Source: Bdellovibrionia bacterium
GTDB taxonomy: Bacteria > Bdellovibrionota > Bdellovibrionia > Bdellovibrionales > UBA1609
Direction of reading: 5' to 3'
Length of the DNA: 43,627 nt
Assembly (NCBI GenBank): GCA_030432925.1
Contig: JAUILT010000014.1
Span: forward strand, 1-43,627
How positions within the stretch are numbered: position 1 is the stretch's first letter; each line of letters starts with the position of its first letter. Positions 1 to 8,343 of this stretch are shown here, one piece after another. Made by a program: the position numbers and the translations under genes. The notes under the pieces are model-generated. The model made no database searches, had not been told where the DNA came from, and worked only from the letters and a program-made list of their open reading frames with translations.

Positions 1-713
1 GGAGTGGCAGGCTTGTCGAGCACACGAATCACACCCTCGACAATGTCATCTATATAGGTAAAGTCTCTCTTATGATGTCCATTATTGAACACATTGATAG
101 GCTTTCCCTCTAAAATGGAACGGGTGAATGCAATGGTTGCCATGTCAGGACGTCCCCAAGGGCCATAAACAGTAAAAAAACGAAGTCCTGTCATGGGAAT
201 ATTAAAGAGATGAGAATAGGAATGTCCCATCACTTCATTGGACTTTTTAGTAGCTGCATATAAGGACACGGGATGCTCTGTAGAATCGTGTTCTGAAAAA
301 GGCATTTTGGAGTTAGCTCCATAAATACTGCTTGAAGAAGCGTATACAAAGTGTTCGGTTCCCTGGTTTCTACAAACCTCAAGGAGGTTAAGAAACCCTG
401 CAAGATTGGAGTTTAAGTAGGCCTTGGGGTTTTCTAAAGAGTATCTGACACCGGCCTGGGCAGCCATGGAGACAATGCGTTGAGGTTGAAAGTTTTCATA
501 GGACTTTATAAGAGTTGGCTCATCGCTCAGGTCTATGTGTTCAAACTGAAAATCTGTGAATTCAGAGAGTCGTTTTAAGCGGTCTTTTTTTAGCTGAACA
601 TCATAGTAATTATTCATGTTATCAATTCCTAGAACTTTGTCTCCGCGTTCTAGAAGTTGTAGGGCGACTTGGTTTCCGATAAATCCTGCAGCACCTGTGA
701 CAAGCACTTTCAA
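1..713 (-). CDS. UDP-glucuronate 4-epimerase-like NAD-dependent epimerase, C-terminus cut by window edge
   Basis: Extended short-chain dehydrogenase that would invert C4 of a UDP-hexuronate (UDP-GlcA to UDP-GalA) for surface polysaccharide. Read on the minus strand it begins TTG at 713, with GGAG eight bases upstream, and gives 237 residues before the window ends. Visible: the NAD-binding GAAGFIG near residues 7-13, NNYYD and KKDR, the [10 protein letters not shown] stretch typical of UDP-glucuronate 4-epimerases, YASSSSIYG, and the catalytic YAATKKS (Tyr-x3-Lys). RDFTYIDD near the end is the usual nucleotide-sugar segment. Family members run about 330-350 residues, so roughly 100 are missing. 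It is divergent from the secreted protein gene at 851. Family is sure; exact substrate is likely but not proven. Confidence 0.85.
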   Translation of the reverse strand, partial: MKVLVTGAAGFIGNQVALQLLERGDKVLGIDNMNNYYDVQLKKDRLKRLSEFTDFQFEHIDLSDEPTLIKSYENFQPQRIVSMAAQAGVRYSLENPKAYLNSNLAGFLNLLEVCRNQGTEHFVYASSSSIYGANSKMPFSEHDSTEHPVSLYAATKKSNEVMGHSYSHLFNIPMTGLRFFTVYGPWGRPDMATIAFTRSILEGKPINVFNNGHHKRDFTYIDDIVEGVIRVLDKPAT

Positions 714-742
714 GGCAAAAACTCCCGTTATTTGAAGGGTCG

Positions 743-771
743 CCTTGCAGCGTAACATAAGAGATGCAAGG
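743..771. promoter_or_regulatory. Seven-base inverted repeat between divergent genes, possible operator
   Basis: CCTTGCA at 743-749 pairs with TGCAAGG at 765-771 across a 15-base spacer. It lies upstream of the minus-strand epimerase (start 713) and the plus-strand gene at 851. It could be a regulator site or a small hairpin. No known consensus was recognised. Confidence 0.25.
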
Positions 772-786
772 GGCCAAGCATGAATG

Positions 787-815
787 TCGCAATGCTCTTA
801 ACTTCAACTTACAAT
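787..815 (+). promoter_or_regulatory. Weak sigma70-like promoter candidate for the secreted protein gene
   Basis: TACAAT at 810-815 matches the -10 consensus at five of six bases. The hexamer 17 bases upstream, TCGCAA, matches the -35 poorly. A run of nine T (815-823) follows, between the candidate -10 and the strong AAGGAGGAG ribosome site of the gene at 851. Confidence 0.25.
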
Positions 816-850
816 TTTTTTTTGCTAGGACTACCGGCTAAGGAGGAGCT

Positions 851-1285
851 ATGAAAGACTTTTTGATATTTATTTTACTTTTGGCTGGACCCTGGGCCAT
901 GGCATGCCCTGAAATAACTGGAGAGTATGATTGCAAAACCCGCAGTGGTGATAACACTAAGATCTCTACATCCATCGAAAACGGCGTTTATACCTATACA
1001 GTGGATGATTATAAATTTATTGCTGATGGCGAAGAGTACTCTGATTCCTACGGTTGGACGGATTGGACGACCAAGGCTATGTGTCATGGCTCTGTTTTTG
1101 AGTGGAATGTGGAAACACACTATCGGCGGTATGGTAGTGGCCCTTATAGAATCGATAATGTTAAGTACATTTTTGAAAAGGTAGAGCAAAAGTTAGTTTT
1201 TCAAAAATCTTGGCATGTTATTGATTATGATAAAGGGGAGGAGTTCGAAGGTGAGGTGACCGTTGACTGCCCATTAATACAGTAA
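851..1285 (+). CDS. Small secreted protein of unknown function
   Basis: 144 residues with a typical Sec signal peptide: Lys2, a hydrophobic core at residues 4-15, and a probable cut after the Ala-Met-Ala near residues 16-18, followed by CPEITGEYDC. The mature part has four cysteines (two in CPEITGEYDC, one near the middle, one close to the end), so disulfides in the periplasm are plausible. It is rich in Tyr, Asp and Glu and looks like a small beta-rich fold. I do not recognise a named family. The start is well supported by AAGGAGGAG just upstream. Its last 12 bases overlap the end of the convergent glycosyltransferase gene. Confidence 0.8.
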   Translation: MKDFLIFILLLAGPWAMACPEITGEYDCKTRSGDNTKISTSIENGVYTYTVDDYKFIADGEEYSDSYGWTDWTTKAMCHGSVFEWNVETHYRRYGSGPYRIDNVKYIFEKVEQKLVFQKSWHVIDYDKGEEFEGEVTVDCPLIQ

Positions 1286-2392
1286 TTCTTTGACCTGTTG
1301 AAATACGGTCTCCAAGTGAAACTTTTCTACGGCTGAGGATCTGGCATTGTGGCTTATCATTTCTCGGAGCTTATGATCCTTCAGCAAGCGCAACACTCCT
1401 TCAGCCAAGGCTGGGCCAGATTTGGGGGCGACTAAAATACCGGTGCGTCCCTCATCAACCATTTCTGGAGTGCCTCCAGAGTGGGTTCCCACGCTGGCTG
1501 TTCCTGATGCTAAAGCCTCTAGCATAACATTGCCAAAATTTTCTTCATAGGATGGCATGCAGAAGATGTCTAATGCATTCATAATATCAGGAATGTCTTC
1601 TCTGTGGTCGGTACGAGTGATTTTTTTTTGGAGGCCAAGGCTTTTGATTCGAGTGTCCACTTTTTTGGCAAATTCGTTGCCTTCAAAAGCTGTATTGGCA
1701 CCGACCATAACAAAGTGTGTATGAGGACATTTTTGCGTAATTAAACGAACCGCTTCTACAAATTCCATATGGCCTTTAAGTTCATCAATTCGGCCAATGA
1801 GACCAACGAGTAAGTCTGTATCCTCTTTGATTCCCAGCTGTCTGCGAATTTCAGCTTTGGGAGGTCTCGGCCGAAATCTCTCGGTATCTACTGCATTGGG
1901 AACCACCACGTATTTTTCGCTGGGAATGGGGAGTGCTTTTAAGAGCAGGCTTTTTTGGATATGACTGAGAGCAATCATACGGTCTAGGCGAGAGTAAATA
2001 TATTTATGTAAAAAATCATTTTTATTCACACCCCGAATAAACATGCGGGCAAAATTAAACAGGCCAATGTCAGGAAATTTTTTTAGGACAGGGCTCAAGT
2101 GCCAGAGGTCTCGGGTCAGGTGGTTGAAGAAGGCCGATGGGCTTTTATCACGGATAATCTTTCGAAGATCTTTTCGCGTGCCAAAATCCAGATAGTTTTT
2201 GGGCTCTTTAATTTCGATGACATTCAGTCCCCATTCTCGGCACTGACCAGCCGCAGGGGCTCCCTCAGAGGTGAGAAGCCAAGAGTCATAACCATGATTA
2301 TGAAACTGTTGAGTCCATTTGGCAGAAGACATCTCGAGTCCACCCCATGCTGTGGAAAAGCAAACCTGAATGATGGTGGAGTTTGTTGCCAT
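1274..2392 (-). CDS. Family 4 glycosyltransferase (GT-B fold)
   Basis: 372-residue retaining glycosyltransferase, predicted to move a sugar from a nucleotide donor to a surface glycan in the cytoplasm. The N-terminal domain opens with FSTAWGGLEMSS, the glycine-rich acceptor-side loop. The C-terminal domain has LIGRIDELKGH, the EENFGNVMLEAL stretch carrying the family 4 E-x7-E motif, and GTHSGGTPEMV, the sugar-binding loop. Length is usual for the family. It starts six bases after the methyltransferase stop, so the two are probably co-transcribed. A run of nine A in the coding strand (T9 at 1621-1629) encodes Gln-Lys-Lys-Ile and is a possible slippage site. Donor and acceptor cannot be told from sequence. 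Confidence 0.9.
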   Translation of the reverse strand: MATNSTIIQVCFSTAWGGLEMSSAKWTQQFHNHGYDSWLLTSEGAPAAGQCREWGLNVIEIKEPKNYLDFGTRKDLRKIIRDKSPSAFFNHLTRDLWHLSPVLKKFPDIGLFNFARMFIRGVNKNDFLHKYIYSRLDRMIALSHIQKSLLLKALPIPSEKYVVVPNAVDTERFRPRPPKAEIRRQLGIKEDTDLLVGLIGRIDELKGHMEFVEAVRLITQKCPHTHFVMVGANTAFEGNEFAKKVDTRIKSLGLQKKITRTDHREDIPDIMNALDIFCMPSYEENFGNVMLEALASGTASVGTHSGGTPEMVDEGRTGILVAPKSGPALAEGVLRLLKDHKLREMISHNARSSAVEKFHLETVFQQVKELLY

Positions 2393-2398
2393 GATTTT

Positions 2399-2917
2399 TT
2401 ACTTCACCACAGTCAGTGTGGTTTGAATATCCATGCCAGGAAAGGAGAAGGCAGAATATTTTTCCCATTTCTCAGTGCCACGAAGCCAACTTAAAAAACT
2501 TCCTATACGGGCTCTTGGGGATTTGCCAAATGTCACATGACTCTTTTTTATTTGAAACTCTCCAGATTGGGCTGACAGGTATCCTGATTTCAAAAATAGC
2601 TTGTACCATTGAGAAGAAAAGTGAGCCTTGTGTGTGGGGTCACTCCAGGAATTGAGTGAAGAAAAATGAGGAGTTTCAAAGTATAGCTCAGCACTGGGTT
2701 TGCAAATGCGGTGAAGCTCTCGCATAAACTCTGCCACATTGTCGATGTGTTCAATAACGTGTAGGCAACGGACCTTTTCAAATTGGTTATCGGGTAAGTC
2801 CCAAGGAGCTTCATTGACGTTCAAAACCTTATCCACTCCCTCGTAGGGGTAAATATCTACGCCGAAAGCACCTTTTGCTTTATTGCTTCCACAACCCAAA
2901 TCTAAAAATGTCTGCAT
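2399..2917 (-). CDS. Class I SAM-dependent methyltransferase
   Basis: 172-residue Rossmann-fold methyltransferase. It starts almost at motif I: FLDLGCGSNKAKGAFGVDIY (residues 4-23) with the acidic residue after beta 2, then HVIEHI, the motif found in Methyltransf_11-type enzymes, and the segment near the IDNV. It probably methylates a glycan or small molecule made by neighbouring enzymes, but the substrate is unknown. It is short for the family, with little N-terminal extension. The start at 2917 has GGAA about 11 bases upstream. It is first in a two-gene unit with the family 4 glycosyltransferase. The palindromic element at 2951-3111 sits 33 bases upstream of its start codon. Confidence 0.85.
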   Translation of the reverse strand: MQTFLDLGCGSNKAKGAFGVDIYPYEGVDKVLNVNEAPWDLPDNQFEKVRCLHVIEHIDNVAEFMRELHRICKPSAELYFETPHFSSLNSWSDPTHKAHFSSQWYKLFLKSGYLSAQSGEFQIKKSHVTFGKSPRARIGSFLSWLRGTEKWEKYSAFSFPGMDIQTTLTVVK

Positions 2918-2950
2918 ACTTTTGGTTCCATTGAGGTTTGATTCAAACCA

Positions 2951-3111
2951 GTGTCGTAACCAATAAAATTTTTCACCCCCAGCTGGTTATTTTTAAGCAA
3001 CTCCAATTTGCTCCTCCTCGAATTGGCTTCTGGCCAGTCCTTCGTCGTCTCGCATTGAATTTGCTCAAAAATTCCTGCGCTGCCGGTGAAAAATTTTATT
3101 GGTTACGACAC
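2951..3111. repeat. 161-base near-palindromic element with perfect 27-base terminal inverted repeats
   Basis: Bases 2951-2977 are the exact reverse complement of 3085-3111. The symmetry continues inward with mismatches: 2989-3007 and the complement of about 3054-3072 agree at most of 19 positions. A smaller internal dyad, CCAATT/AATTGG, lies near 3002-3025. The whole can fold into one long hairpin. It contains no credible gene and lies between the divergent methyltransferase and TlpA-like genes. It looks like a MITE or a dispersed palindromic repeat. No target-site duplication and no second copy were found in the window. Confidence 0.8.
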
Positions 3112-3202
3112 TAGGTCGGTATAACAAATTCAGAAGGAAAAGTCTCGCTCTGAAAACAAATTTAAGATAGGCTCCGAGGTATTCAATCAGCGGGGTTCAT
3201 TT

Positions 3203-3766
3203 ATGAAGCATGCCATCAAAGGTTTTATTGTCGTGCTCCTTTTGGGGGGAGCTTTTTATCTTGGCTGGGCTCAGTATAGAGGTTTTCTCACCCGTGGGCA
3301 AAGGCCCCCAGAGGGGACTTTAAGGCTCAATGAGATGGAAAAAAGTGGAGTTCCAGATTTTACCTTGAAAAACCTAGGTGGAGAAGACATCACCTTATCT
3401 GCCTATAAAGGTAAAGTGGTTATTGTTAACTTTTGGGCCTCTTGGTGTGAGCCTTGTGTGAAGGAGTTTCCCTCACTGATTCGGCTTTTAAACCAGTACC
3501 CTAAAGAAGTGGTATTACTAGCGGTTTCTGCAGATTACACTTTGGAAGACCTTGTTGGCTTTACGAAAGCGTTTAAGGTTTCTGACGTTTCTAATTTTAT
3601 TGTGATGTGGGATAGCAAAAAGAAGGTGGCTGAACTGTTTGGAACTGAGGTTTTGCCAGAGAGCTATATTATTGACAAAGACGGGCAACTGGTTCGAAAG
3701 GTTGCTGGCGTAGAGGAGTGGGACTCTCCTATGGCGTTACAGTTTTTCAGGCAACTCATAAAGTAG
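3203..3766 (+). CDS. TlpA/ResA-like membrane-anchored thioredoxin-fold protein
   Basis: 187-residue thiol-disulfide oxidoreductase that acts in the periplasm. Residues 8-23 form an uncleaved signal or membrane anchor. A thioredoxin fold of the AhpC-TSA/Redoxin type follows, with PDFTLKNLGGEDITL, then NFWASWCEPC holding the active-site CxxC (Cys82, Cys85), and the cis-proline in VLPESY near residue 153. Likely jobs are keeping cytochrome c apocysteines or other exported proteins reduced; the true partner is unknown. No cytochrome biogenesis genes are nearby. The start has GGGG eight bases upstream. Its stop lies two bases from the stop of the convergent TIGR03545 gene. Confidence 0.88.
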   Translation: MKHAIKGFIVVLLLGGAFYLGWAQYRGFLTRGQRPPEGTLRLNEMEKSGVPDFTLKNLGGEDITLSAYKGKVVIVNFWASWCEPCVKEFPSLIRLLNQYPKEVVLLAVSADYTLEDLVGFTKAFKVSDVSNFIVMWDSKKKVAELFGTEVLPESYIIDKDGQLVRKVAGVEEWDSPMALQFFRQLIK

Positions 3767-3768
3767 TT

Positions 3769-5685
3769 CTAAAATCCAAGGCCTTTAAGGAGTTTCTTGC
3801 CTTCTTTTTTTAGGTCTTTGACAGGAGCCGCACTTTCTTTTTTCTTTTTATCGAGTTCATTTTTTACTTGAGCTTTGGCTTTATCAACTTCAGCCTTCTT
3901 GCTCTTGACTTCGTTATTCACCTGACCTTTGATTTTATCCAGCTCGGCCTGTAGTTTTTTCTTTTCACCAGCAATTCTTTGGTTCACCATATTATGGATT
4001 TTTGCTTTGGCCTCTTGAATCTTTTTGTCCACCTGCTTTTTAAAGGCTTGAGTGATAGCGTCTCCGAGGTTGCTTTTGATATGCCAACTCAACCTAGACC
4101 AAGTTCCTGTAGCATCTGCTTGGACTGAAATGCGGTGGACATCTTTGGCCACTCCTTGGAGGATCTCTTTCACTAGAGAAGACTGGGCATCTACTTCATA
4201 CTCTACAGAGTTGAAGTAGTTTTTAATCTTCATGTTCACCCCAGACTTAGTTTGGATAGCACTCATGGCCAGCTGGCCTTTGGAGTCGGTGATATTGAAG
4301 GTCACATCTTTTGAATTAGAGAGTTTTTGAGAGCCAACAGGGTAACTGGCAACTCTTAAGTCCACAGTTTCTTTTGGATCAGTTGTTCTGTGATCAATTA
4401 CAGCATTCAATATAAAACCCTGAATGTTTTGTTTAGGAAAATTCCCACTCACTTTAATATGAGCGGGATTCTTAATTGCAGAGGGAGCTGTGGAGATATG
4501 AGTGATCTCGCCAGTGATATTACCACTGTATTCATTGTTTTCACTGACTTCAGAAGAGATCTTGGCCTTTTGCAGCCAAAATAGAGGGTAACCCTTGGTA
4601 ATAGGAAAGTGAATATTGCGGCCTTCTCCTCTTTTTTGGGGAAGAAAATCCCCACGTGCTTCTTGTTTTTCTTCTTTTGTTTTTTTGGGAGGCATGTACT
4701 CGCGACTCATTTCAATATACTTGGCATAGCTCCCTAATTTTTCAGCAATTATTTTTCCGAATAGTTTTTTAGAAAATTCTGAACTGTTAATTTCAGGGAT
4801 CTTCAGTCGAGTCTGAATATCCTTGATATCTTGTTGAACCATTTTTTCAATCTCTTTGAAGCTTTGGTCTGTGGTTTTTAGATCTTTATCTAAGTCTTTT
4901 CCTGTTTGTGAGATGGTTTTAACTTTTTTGTCGGCTTCTTTTAGAATTTTATTAGCCTCATCGAGGTCTTTGGCAAATTGAATGGGGTTTTTGCTATTAA
5001 ACTTAAGCTTTCTGAAACGAGCTTCAAGCTTTTTAAAATCGCTACCACTAGGTAAGGTGTCGAGACGCTTTTTCCATTCGATCTCTTTTTCTTTAAGAAC
5101 CTTTTCAAGCTCTTTAATTTTACCAGAGGCCTTGAGTTCAGATTCAATTTTTTTTAGTTGATCTGAAGGGTTTGCTCCATCTACGAGGTTAGCAATATCT
5201 CCTAAAACATTGCCTTCATAGTCTTCCTTGGTTTGGTTAACAACAGCATCTTCTACCTGGGCTAACTTTGTACCTTGAACCTCTTCTTTGGGGAGCACTC
5301 GACCTGGGGATTTTCTAGGGGCTAGCGCTTGAATATTTTCAATACTGGCTTCAGGTACCACGACCTTCATTCTTAAGAGAGCATCCCATAAGAGGGCTAA
5401 CCTCACTTGACCCACTTGAAAAATATTGCGGGTGGGCTTATTTTTGTCCGTAATCTGAATGTTATGAATTTCAATGGAGGGTTCAGTGAAGCTGGTTTTT
5501 ACGGAAGCAATATTTATTTCAGCTCCATGGGTGTAAGTTCCTGCCAGCTCCAGCCCTAACCGAAGGTTAGAGTCAAATAGAAATGTGAAATAGGCTATAA
5601 GTAGACCAATAATAACGGCAACCGGGATAATAGCTTCAAAGCGAATGGGGCCTTTGGTTTTTTTTGTCTTTTTACCTTCGCTCAT
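3769..5685 (-). CDS. TIGR03545 family envelope protein with AsmA-like start and long coiled coils
   Basis: 638 residues of unknown biochemical function. A basic tail (residues 1-15) leads into one membrane helix (about 17-38). Next comes an AsmA-like stretch with HGAEINIASVKTSF and SIEIHNIQITD, then a Lys/Glu-rich coiled coil (about 180-300), a beta-rich region (about 350-540), and a second very basic coiled coil at the C-terminus. This order fits TIGR03545, a sparse family known only from bacteria with outer membranes and usually paired with TIGR03546. The partner lies just upstream, 61 bases away. The start is strong (AGGAGG seven bases upstream). An envelope-spanning or lipid-related role is a guess. 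Confidence 0.75.
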   Translation of the reverse strand: MSEGKKTKKTKGPIRFEAIIPVAVIIGLLIAYFTFLFDSNLRLGLELAGTYTHGAEINIASVKTSFTEPSIEIHNIQITDKNKPTRNIFQVGQVRLALLWDALLRMKVVVPEASIENIQALAPRKSPGRVLPKEEVQGTKLAQVEDAVVNQTKEDYEGNVLGDIANLVDGANPSDQLKKIESELKASGKIKELEKVLKEKEIEWKKRLDTLPSGSDFKKLEARFRKLKFNSKNPIQFAKDLDEANKILKEADKKVKTISQTGKDLDKDLKTTDQSFKEIEKMVQQDIKDIQTRLKIPEINSSEFSKKLFGKIIAEKLGSYAKYIEMSREYMPPKKTKEEKQEARGDFLPQKRGEGRNIHFPITKGYPLFWLQKAKISSEVSENNEYSGNITGEITHISTAPSAIKNPAHIKVSGNFPKQNIQGFILNAVIDHRTTDPKETVDLRVASYPVGSQKLSNSKDVTFNITDSKGQLAMSAIQTKSGVNMKIKNYFNSVEYEVDAQSSLVKEILQGVAKDVHRISVQADATGTWSRLSWHIKSNLGDAITQAFKKQVDKKIQEAKAKIHNMVNQRIAGEKKKLQAELDKIKGQVNNEVKSKKAEVDKAKAQVKNELDKKKKESAAPVKDLKKEGKKLLKGLGF

Positions 5686-5746
5686 GATGTTTTCCTCCTA
5701 ATACTTCATTCAGAAATTTTTACAGCCTTGTTTCGTCAATGAGGCA

Positions 5747-6271
5747 CTAACCGTAAAGCTCATCATATTTGAAGTACCATTTATATAAAGATGTGGCTTT
5801 GATAGCTTTCCAAAACTTGGTTTCTTTGAATTTTTCAACAACAGTTTTTCTATATTTTTGCACAAGAATTCGTCCTAATAGAAATATCACAGGGAATAGA
5901 GCTAGGCTGATCACTCCAGAGCCCATCACCACTGTATTGTTAAAGCGAGTCATGGGTACAATGGGCATATTATAAAGAGTGGTGAAGAGACCTTGCAGTT
6001 CATCTATAGCTAAAATAGCCTCTCCGGCACTGTGGAATACAGGGTCCAAGATAAAAGCAATAAATTTAAAAAAGAATGCTGTGACAAAAGCTGCTCCTGG
6101 TTGAATCCGAAAAAGAAAGATAGCGACAAAAATCACTAGACTTTGTAATGACAGGGCTGGGGTCATCCCTAGAACAAATCCTGCGGCAATCCCTGCGGCA
6201 ATCTGATTGGTGCCAGTATCAGAATTAAGAATTTTCAAAAACTGAAAGATTTGCTTTAATATAAGTCCCAT
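5747..6271 (-). CDS. TIGR03546 family small membrane protein
   Basis: 174 residues with several hydrophobic helices (about 20-40, 43-65, 68-85, 110-135). GIAAGFVLGMTPALSLQSL is a characteristic conserved stretch. It belongs to TIGR03546, the usual partner of TIGR03545, and precedes that gene in one probable operon. The reading frame stays open to 6433, but I chose ATG at 6271: homology-like sequence begins there with MGLILKQIFQFL, and the longer start would run into the divergent lhgO gene. The upstream ribosome site is weak. Function is unknown; the fold recalls DUF2062-type membrane proteins. Confidence 0.72.
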   Translation of the reverse strand: MGLILKQIFQFLKILNSDTGTNQIAAGIAAGFVLGMTPALSLQSLVIFVAIFLFRIQPGAAFVTAFFFKFIAFILDPVFHSAGEAILAIDELQGLFTTLYNMPIVPMTRFNNTVVMGSGVISLALFPVIFLLGRILVQKYRKTVVEKFKETKFWKAIKATSLYKWYFKYDELYG

Positions 6272-6373
6272 GGTGGCTTTTTGATCCTTGATTGAGTGTT
6301 TCTTTAAAATCAATATTGTAAAAGCCCTATGGTCCCTGAAGAATGAATATAGAGTCAAGGGAGAGCTGAGGAT

Positions 6374-7576
6374 TTGAACAGATACGATGTTGTTATTATA
6401 GGCGCTGGAATTGTGGGCTTGGCTGCAGCGCATAAGCTTCGAGAGAGTCAGTCACAACTGAGAGTCGCTGTCGTGGAAAAAGAGCCAGAAGTGGCTTGCC
6501 ACCAAACGGGGCATAATAGTGGTGTTATTCACTCGGGTATTTATTATAAGCCGGGGAGCTTAAAGGCTCTTAACTGTTTAAGAGGTTATCAACAGCTGCT
6601 CGACTACCTGAAAATCAATAATATCAAGCATGAGATTTGTGGAAAGCTCATTGTTGCGACTCAGCGAGAGTCAGTGGCTCGTTTGCAACTTTTAAAGGAT
6701 CAAGGAGAGGCCAATCAATTGATGGGTCTAAAGATGCTGTCTGCTAAAGAGAGCCAAGAGTTGGAGCCACACATACAGTGCCATCAGTCTCTTTGGATCC
6801 CTCAGGCTGGGATTGTGGACTACAAGGCTGTTGCTCGGCACCTTTACCAGTCCTTAAAAAATCAAGGTGTGGACTTTTTCTTTAACCATCCAGTCACCGA
6901 TTTAAAAGAGTCTAAGAGTCGTTGCTCTATTATTACTCCAGGAAACAGTTTTGAATGTGATCATATCATCAATTGTGCAGGGCTTTACTCGGACCAGGTT
7001 GCAGAAAAGGTCAACACCTTTTTGGATGTGAGAATTTTACCTTTTCGAGGAGAGTATTATGAGTTGCACCCCCGAGCTCGACATCTTGTGAAAAACCTGA
7101 TCTATCCAGTCCCGGACTCAAGATTTCCTTTTCTTGGTGTGCACCTAACAAGAACAATGAACGGAGGTGTGGAGTGTGGGCCTAATGCAGTACTGGCTTT
7201 GGCCAAAGAGGGCTATAGTTGGGAGCATATTCATTTGGGAGAGCTGTTGTCCACTCTTGGGTGGCCGGGCTTTTATAAAATGGCTATTCGCTATTGGGAT
7301 GTGGGTGTTATGGAGGTGGCAAGGTCTCTTTTTAAATCTAAGTTTACAAAATCTTTACAAGAACTGATTCCAGAAGTGAGTGAGGAAGATCTTATCCCGG
7401 GAGGTTCTGGAGTTCGGGCTCAGGCCTGCCGACGGGATGGACAGCTGTTGGATGATTTTTATATTATCCAGGGGATGAATTCTATTCACGTGCTCAATGC
7501 CCCATCTCCAGCAGCCACAAGCTGTTTTGCCATTGGCGAAGCTCTCAGAGATTTATATTTTAACAAAGTGAATTGA
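6374..7576 (+). CDS. lhgO: L-2-hydroxyglutarate oxidase/dehydrogenase
   Basis: 400-residue FAD enzyme of the DAO family that oxidises L-2-hydroxyglutarate to 2-oxoglutarate and passes electrons to the membrane quinone pool or to oxygen. The Rossmann motif VVIIGAGIVGLAAAHKL is at residues 6-22. HQTGHNSGVIHSGIYYKPGS near residue 50 is the signature stretch of LhgO/YgaF proteins. The C-terminal FAD contact PGGSGVRAQ and the HVLNAPSPAATSCFAIGE segment are present. Length matches the family. It begins with TTG at 6374, with GAGGA four to eight bases before. It is divergent from TIGR03546 and followed by the response regulator on the same strand, 62 bases on. Confidence 0.9.
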   Translation: MNRYDVVIIGAGIVGLAAAHKLRESQSQLRVAVVEKEPEVACHQTGHNSGVIHSGIYYKPGSLKALNCLRGYQQLLDYLKINNIKHEICGKLIVATQRESVARLQLLKDQGEANQLMGLKMLSAKESQELEPHIQCHQSLWIPQAGIVDYKAVARHLYQSLKNQGVDFFFNHPVTDLKESKSRCSIITPGNSFECDHIINCAGLYSDQVAEKVNTFLDVRILPFRGEYYELHPRARHLVKNLIYPVPDSRFPFLGVHLTRTMNGGVECGPNAVLALAKEGYSWEHIHLGELLSTLGWPGFYKMAIRYWDVGVMEVARSLFKSKFTKSLQELIPEVSEEDLIPGGSGVRAQACRRDGQLLDDFYIIQGMNSIHVLNAPSPAATSCFAIGEALRDLYFNKVN

Positions 7577-7638
7577 TCCGTGTCTCAAAGGTAGACAAGG
7601 TTGTTTAAGAAGCTATTTGAAATTTCCGAAAAGTCCTT

Positions 7639-8343
7639 ATGAGCAAGAAAGCCCTTATTGTGGAAGATGATCCTCAGTATCAAATGCTGATCCAAAAGTC
7701 ATTGGAGCATGATTTTGAATTGACGATTGTATCAGATGGAAAAGGGGCCTTTGAACAACTCGCCGTGAAGTGTTTTGATCTGGTTGTATTAGACTGGGTA
7801 TTAGGGGATATTGAAGGGGTTCAGATCTGCTCTTATGTTAAAAGCCAAGAAAGATTAAAGGGTATTCCGGTCATTCTCCTTACAGGGAAGGACGGAATTG
7901 ATAATCTTATTTTGGGATTTGATGCCGGAGCTGACGATTATATGACAAAACCATTTCATTTGAAAGAACTCCTCTTGCGGGCAAAGGCTCGAGTTCGGTA
8001 TCGAGAAAGGGTGAGTTCAGGAGCTATTTTTTTGCAAGGCCTCACCATAGATACCGAAGCTCATAAAGTGACCATTGAGGGAGACTCTTCGATGGCTCTA
8101 AATCTAACGCCCATTGAGTATCGGTTATTAACTTATTTCTCAACAAATTTGGACCTCGTGTTGTCTCGAGGGCAAATTTTAGATCGTGTGTGGCCAGACA
8201 ACCTTAATATTACTGAAAGAACTGTTGACTCTCATATTAGCAACCTCAGAAAAAAACTATCAAGCTCTGAGTATACGTTAGAGGCCGTGGCTGGAGCTGG
8301 TTATAGATTTCGGCGTAAAGAGAATTTACTTAGGGCTGCGTAG
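7639..8343 (+). CDS. OmpR/PhoB-type response regulator
   Basis: 234-residue DNA-binding response regulator. The receiver domain (residues 1-120) has the acidic pair Glu9-Asp10-Asp11, phosphoacceptor Asp52 in VVLDWVLGD and the MTKPF lysine. The winged-helix effector (about 130-228) shows LTPIEYRLLTYF, the TERTVDSHISNLRKKL recognition region and GAGYRF at the end. It probably receives phosphate from the neighbouring phosphorelay, either from the hybrid kinase or through the HPt protein, and gives that system a transcriptional output. Its 3' end overlaps the convergent kinase gene by 18 bases, so it is transcribed apart from the six-gene block. Confidence 0.92.
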   Translation: MSKKALIVEDDPQYQMLIQKSLEHDFELTIVSDGKGAFEQLAVKCFDLVVLDWVLGDIEGVQICSYVKSQERLKGIPVILLTGKDGIDNLILGFDAGADDYMTKPFHLKELLLRAKARVRYRERVSSGAIFLQGLTIDTEAHKVTIEGDSSMALNLTPIEYRLLTYFSTNLDLVLSRGQILDRVWPDNLNITERTVDSHISNLRKKLSSSEYTLEAVAGAGYRFRRKENLLRAA

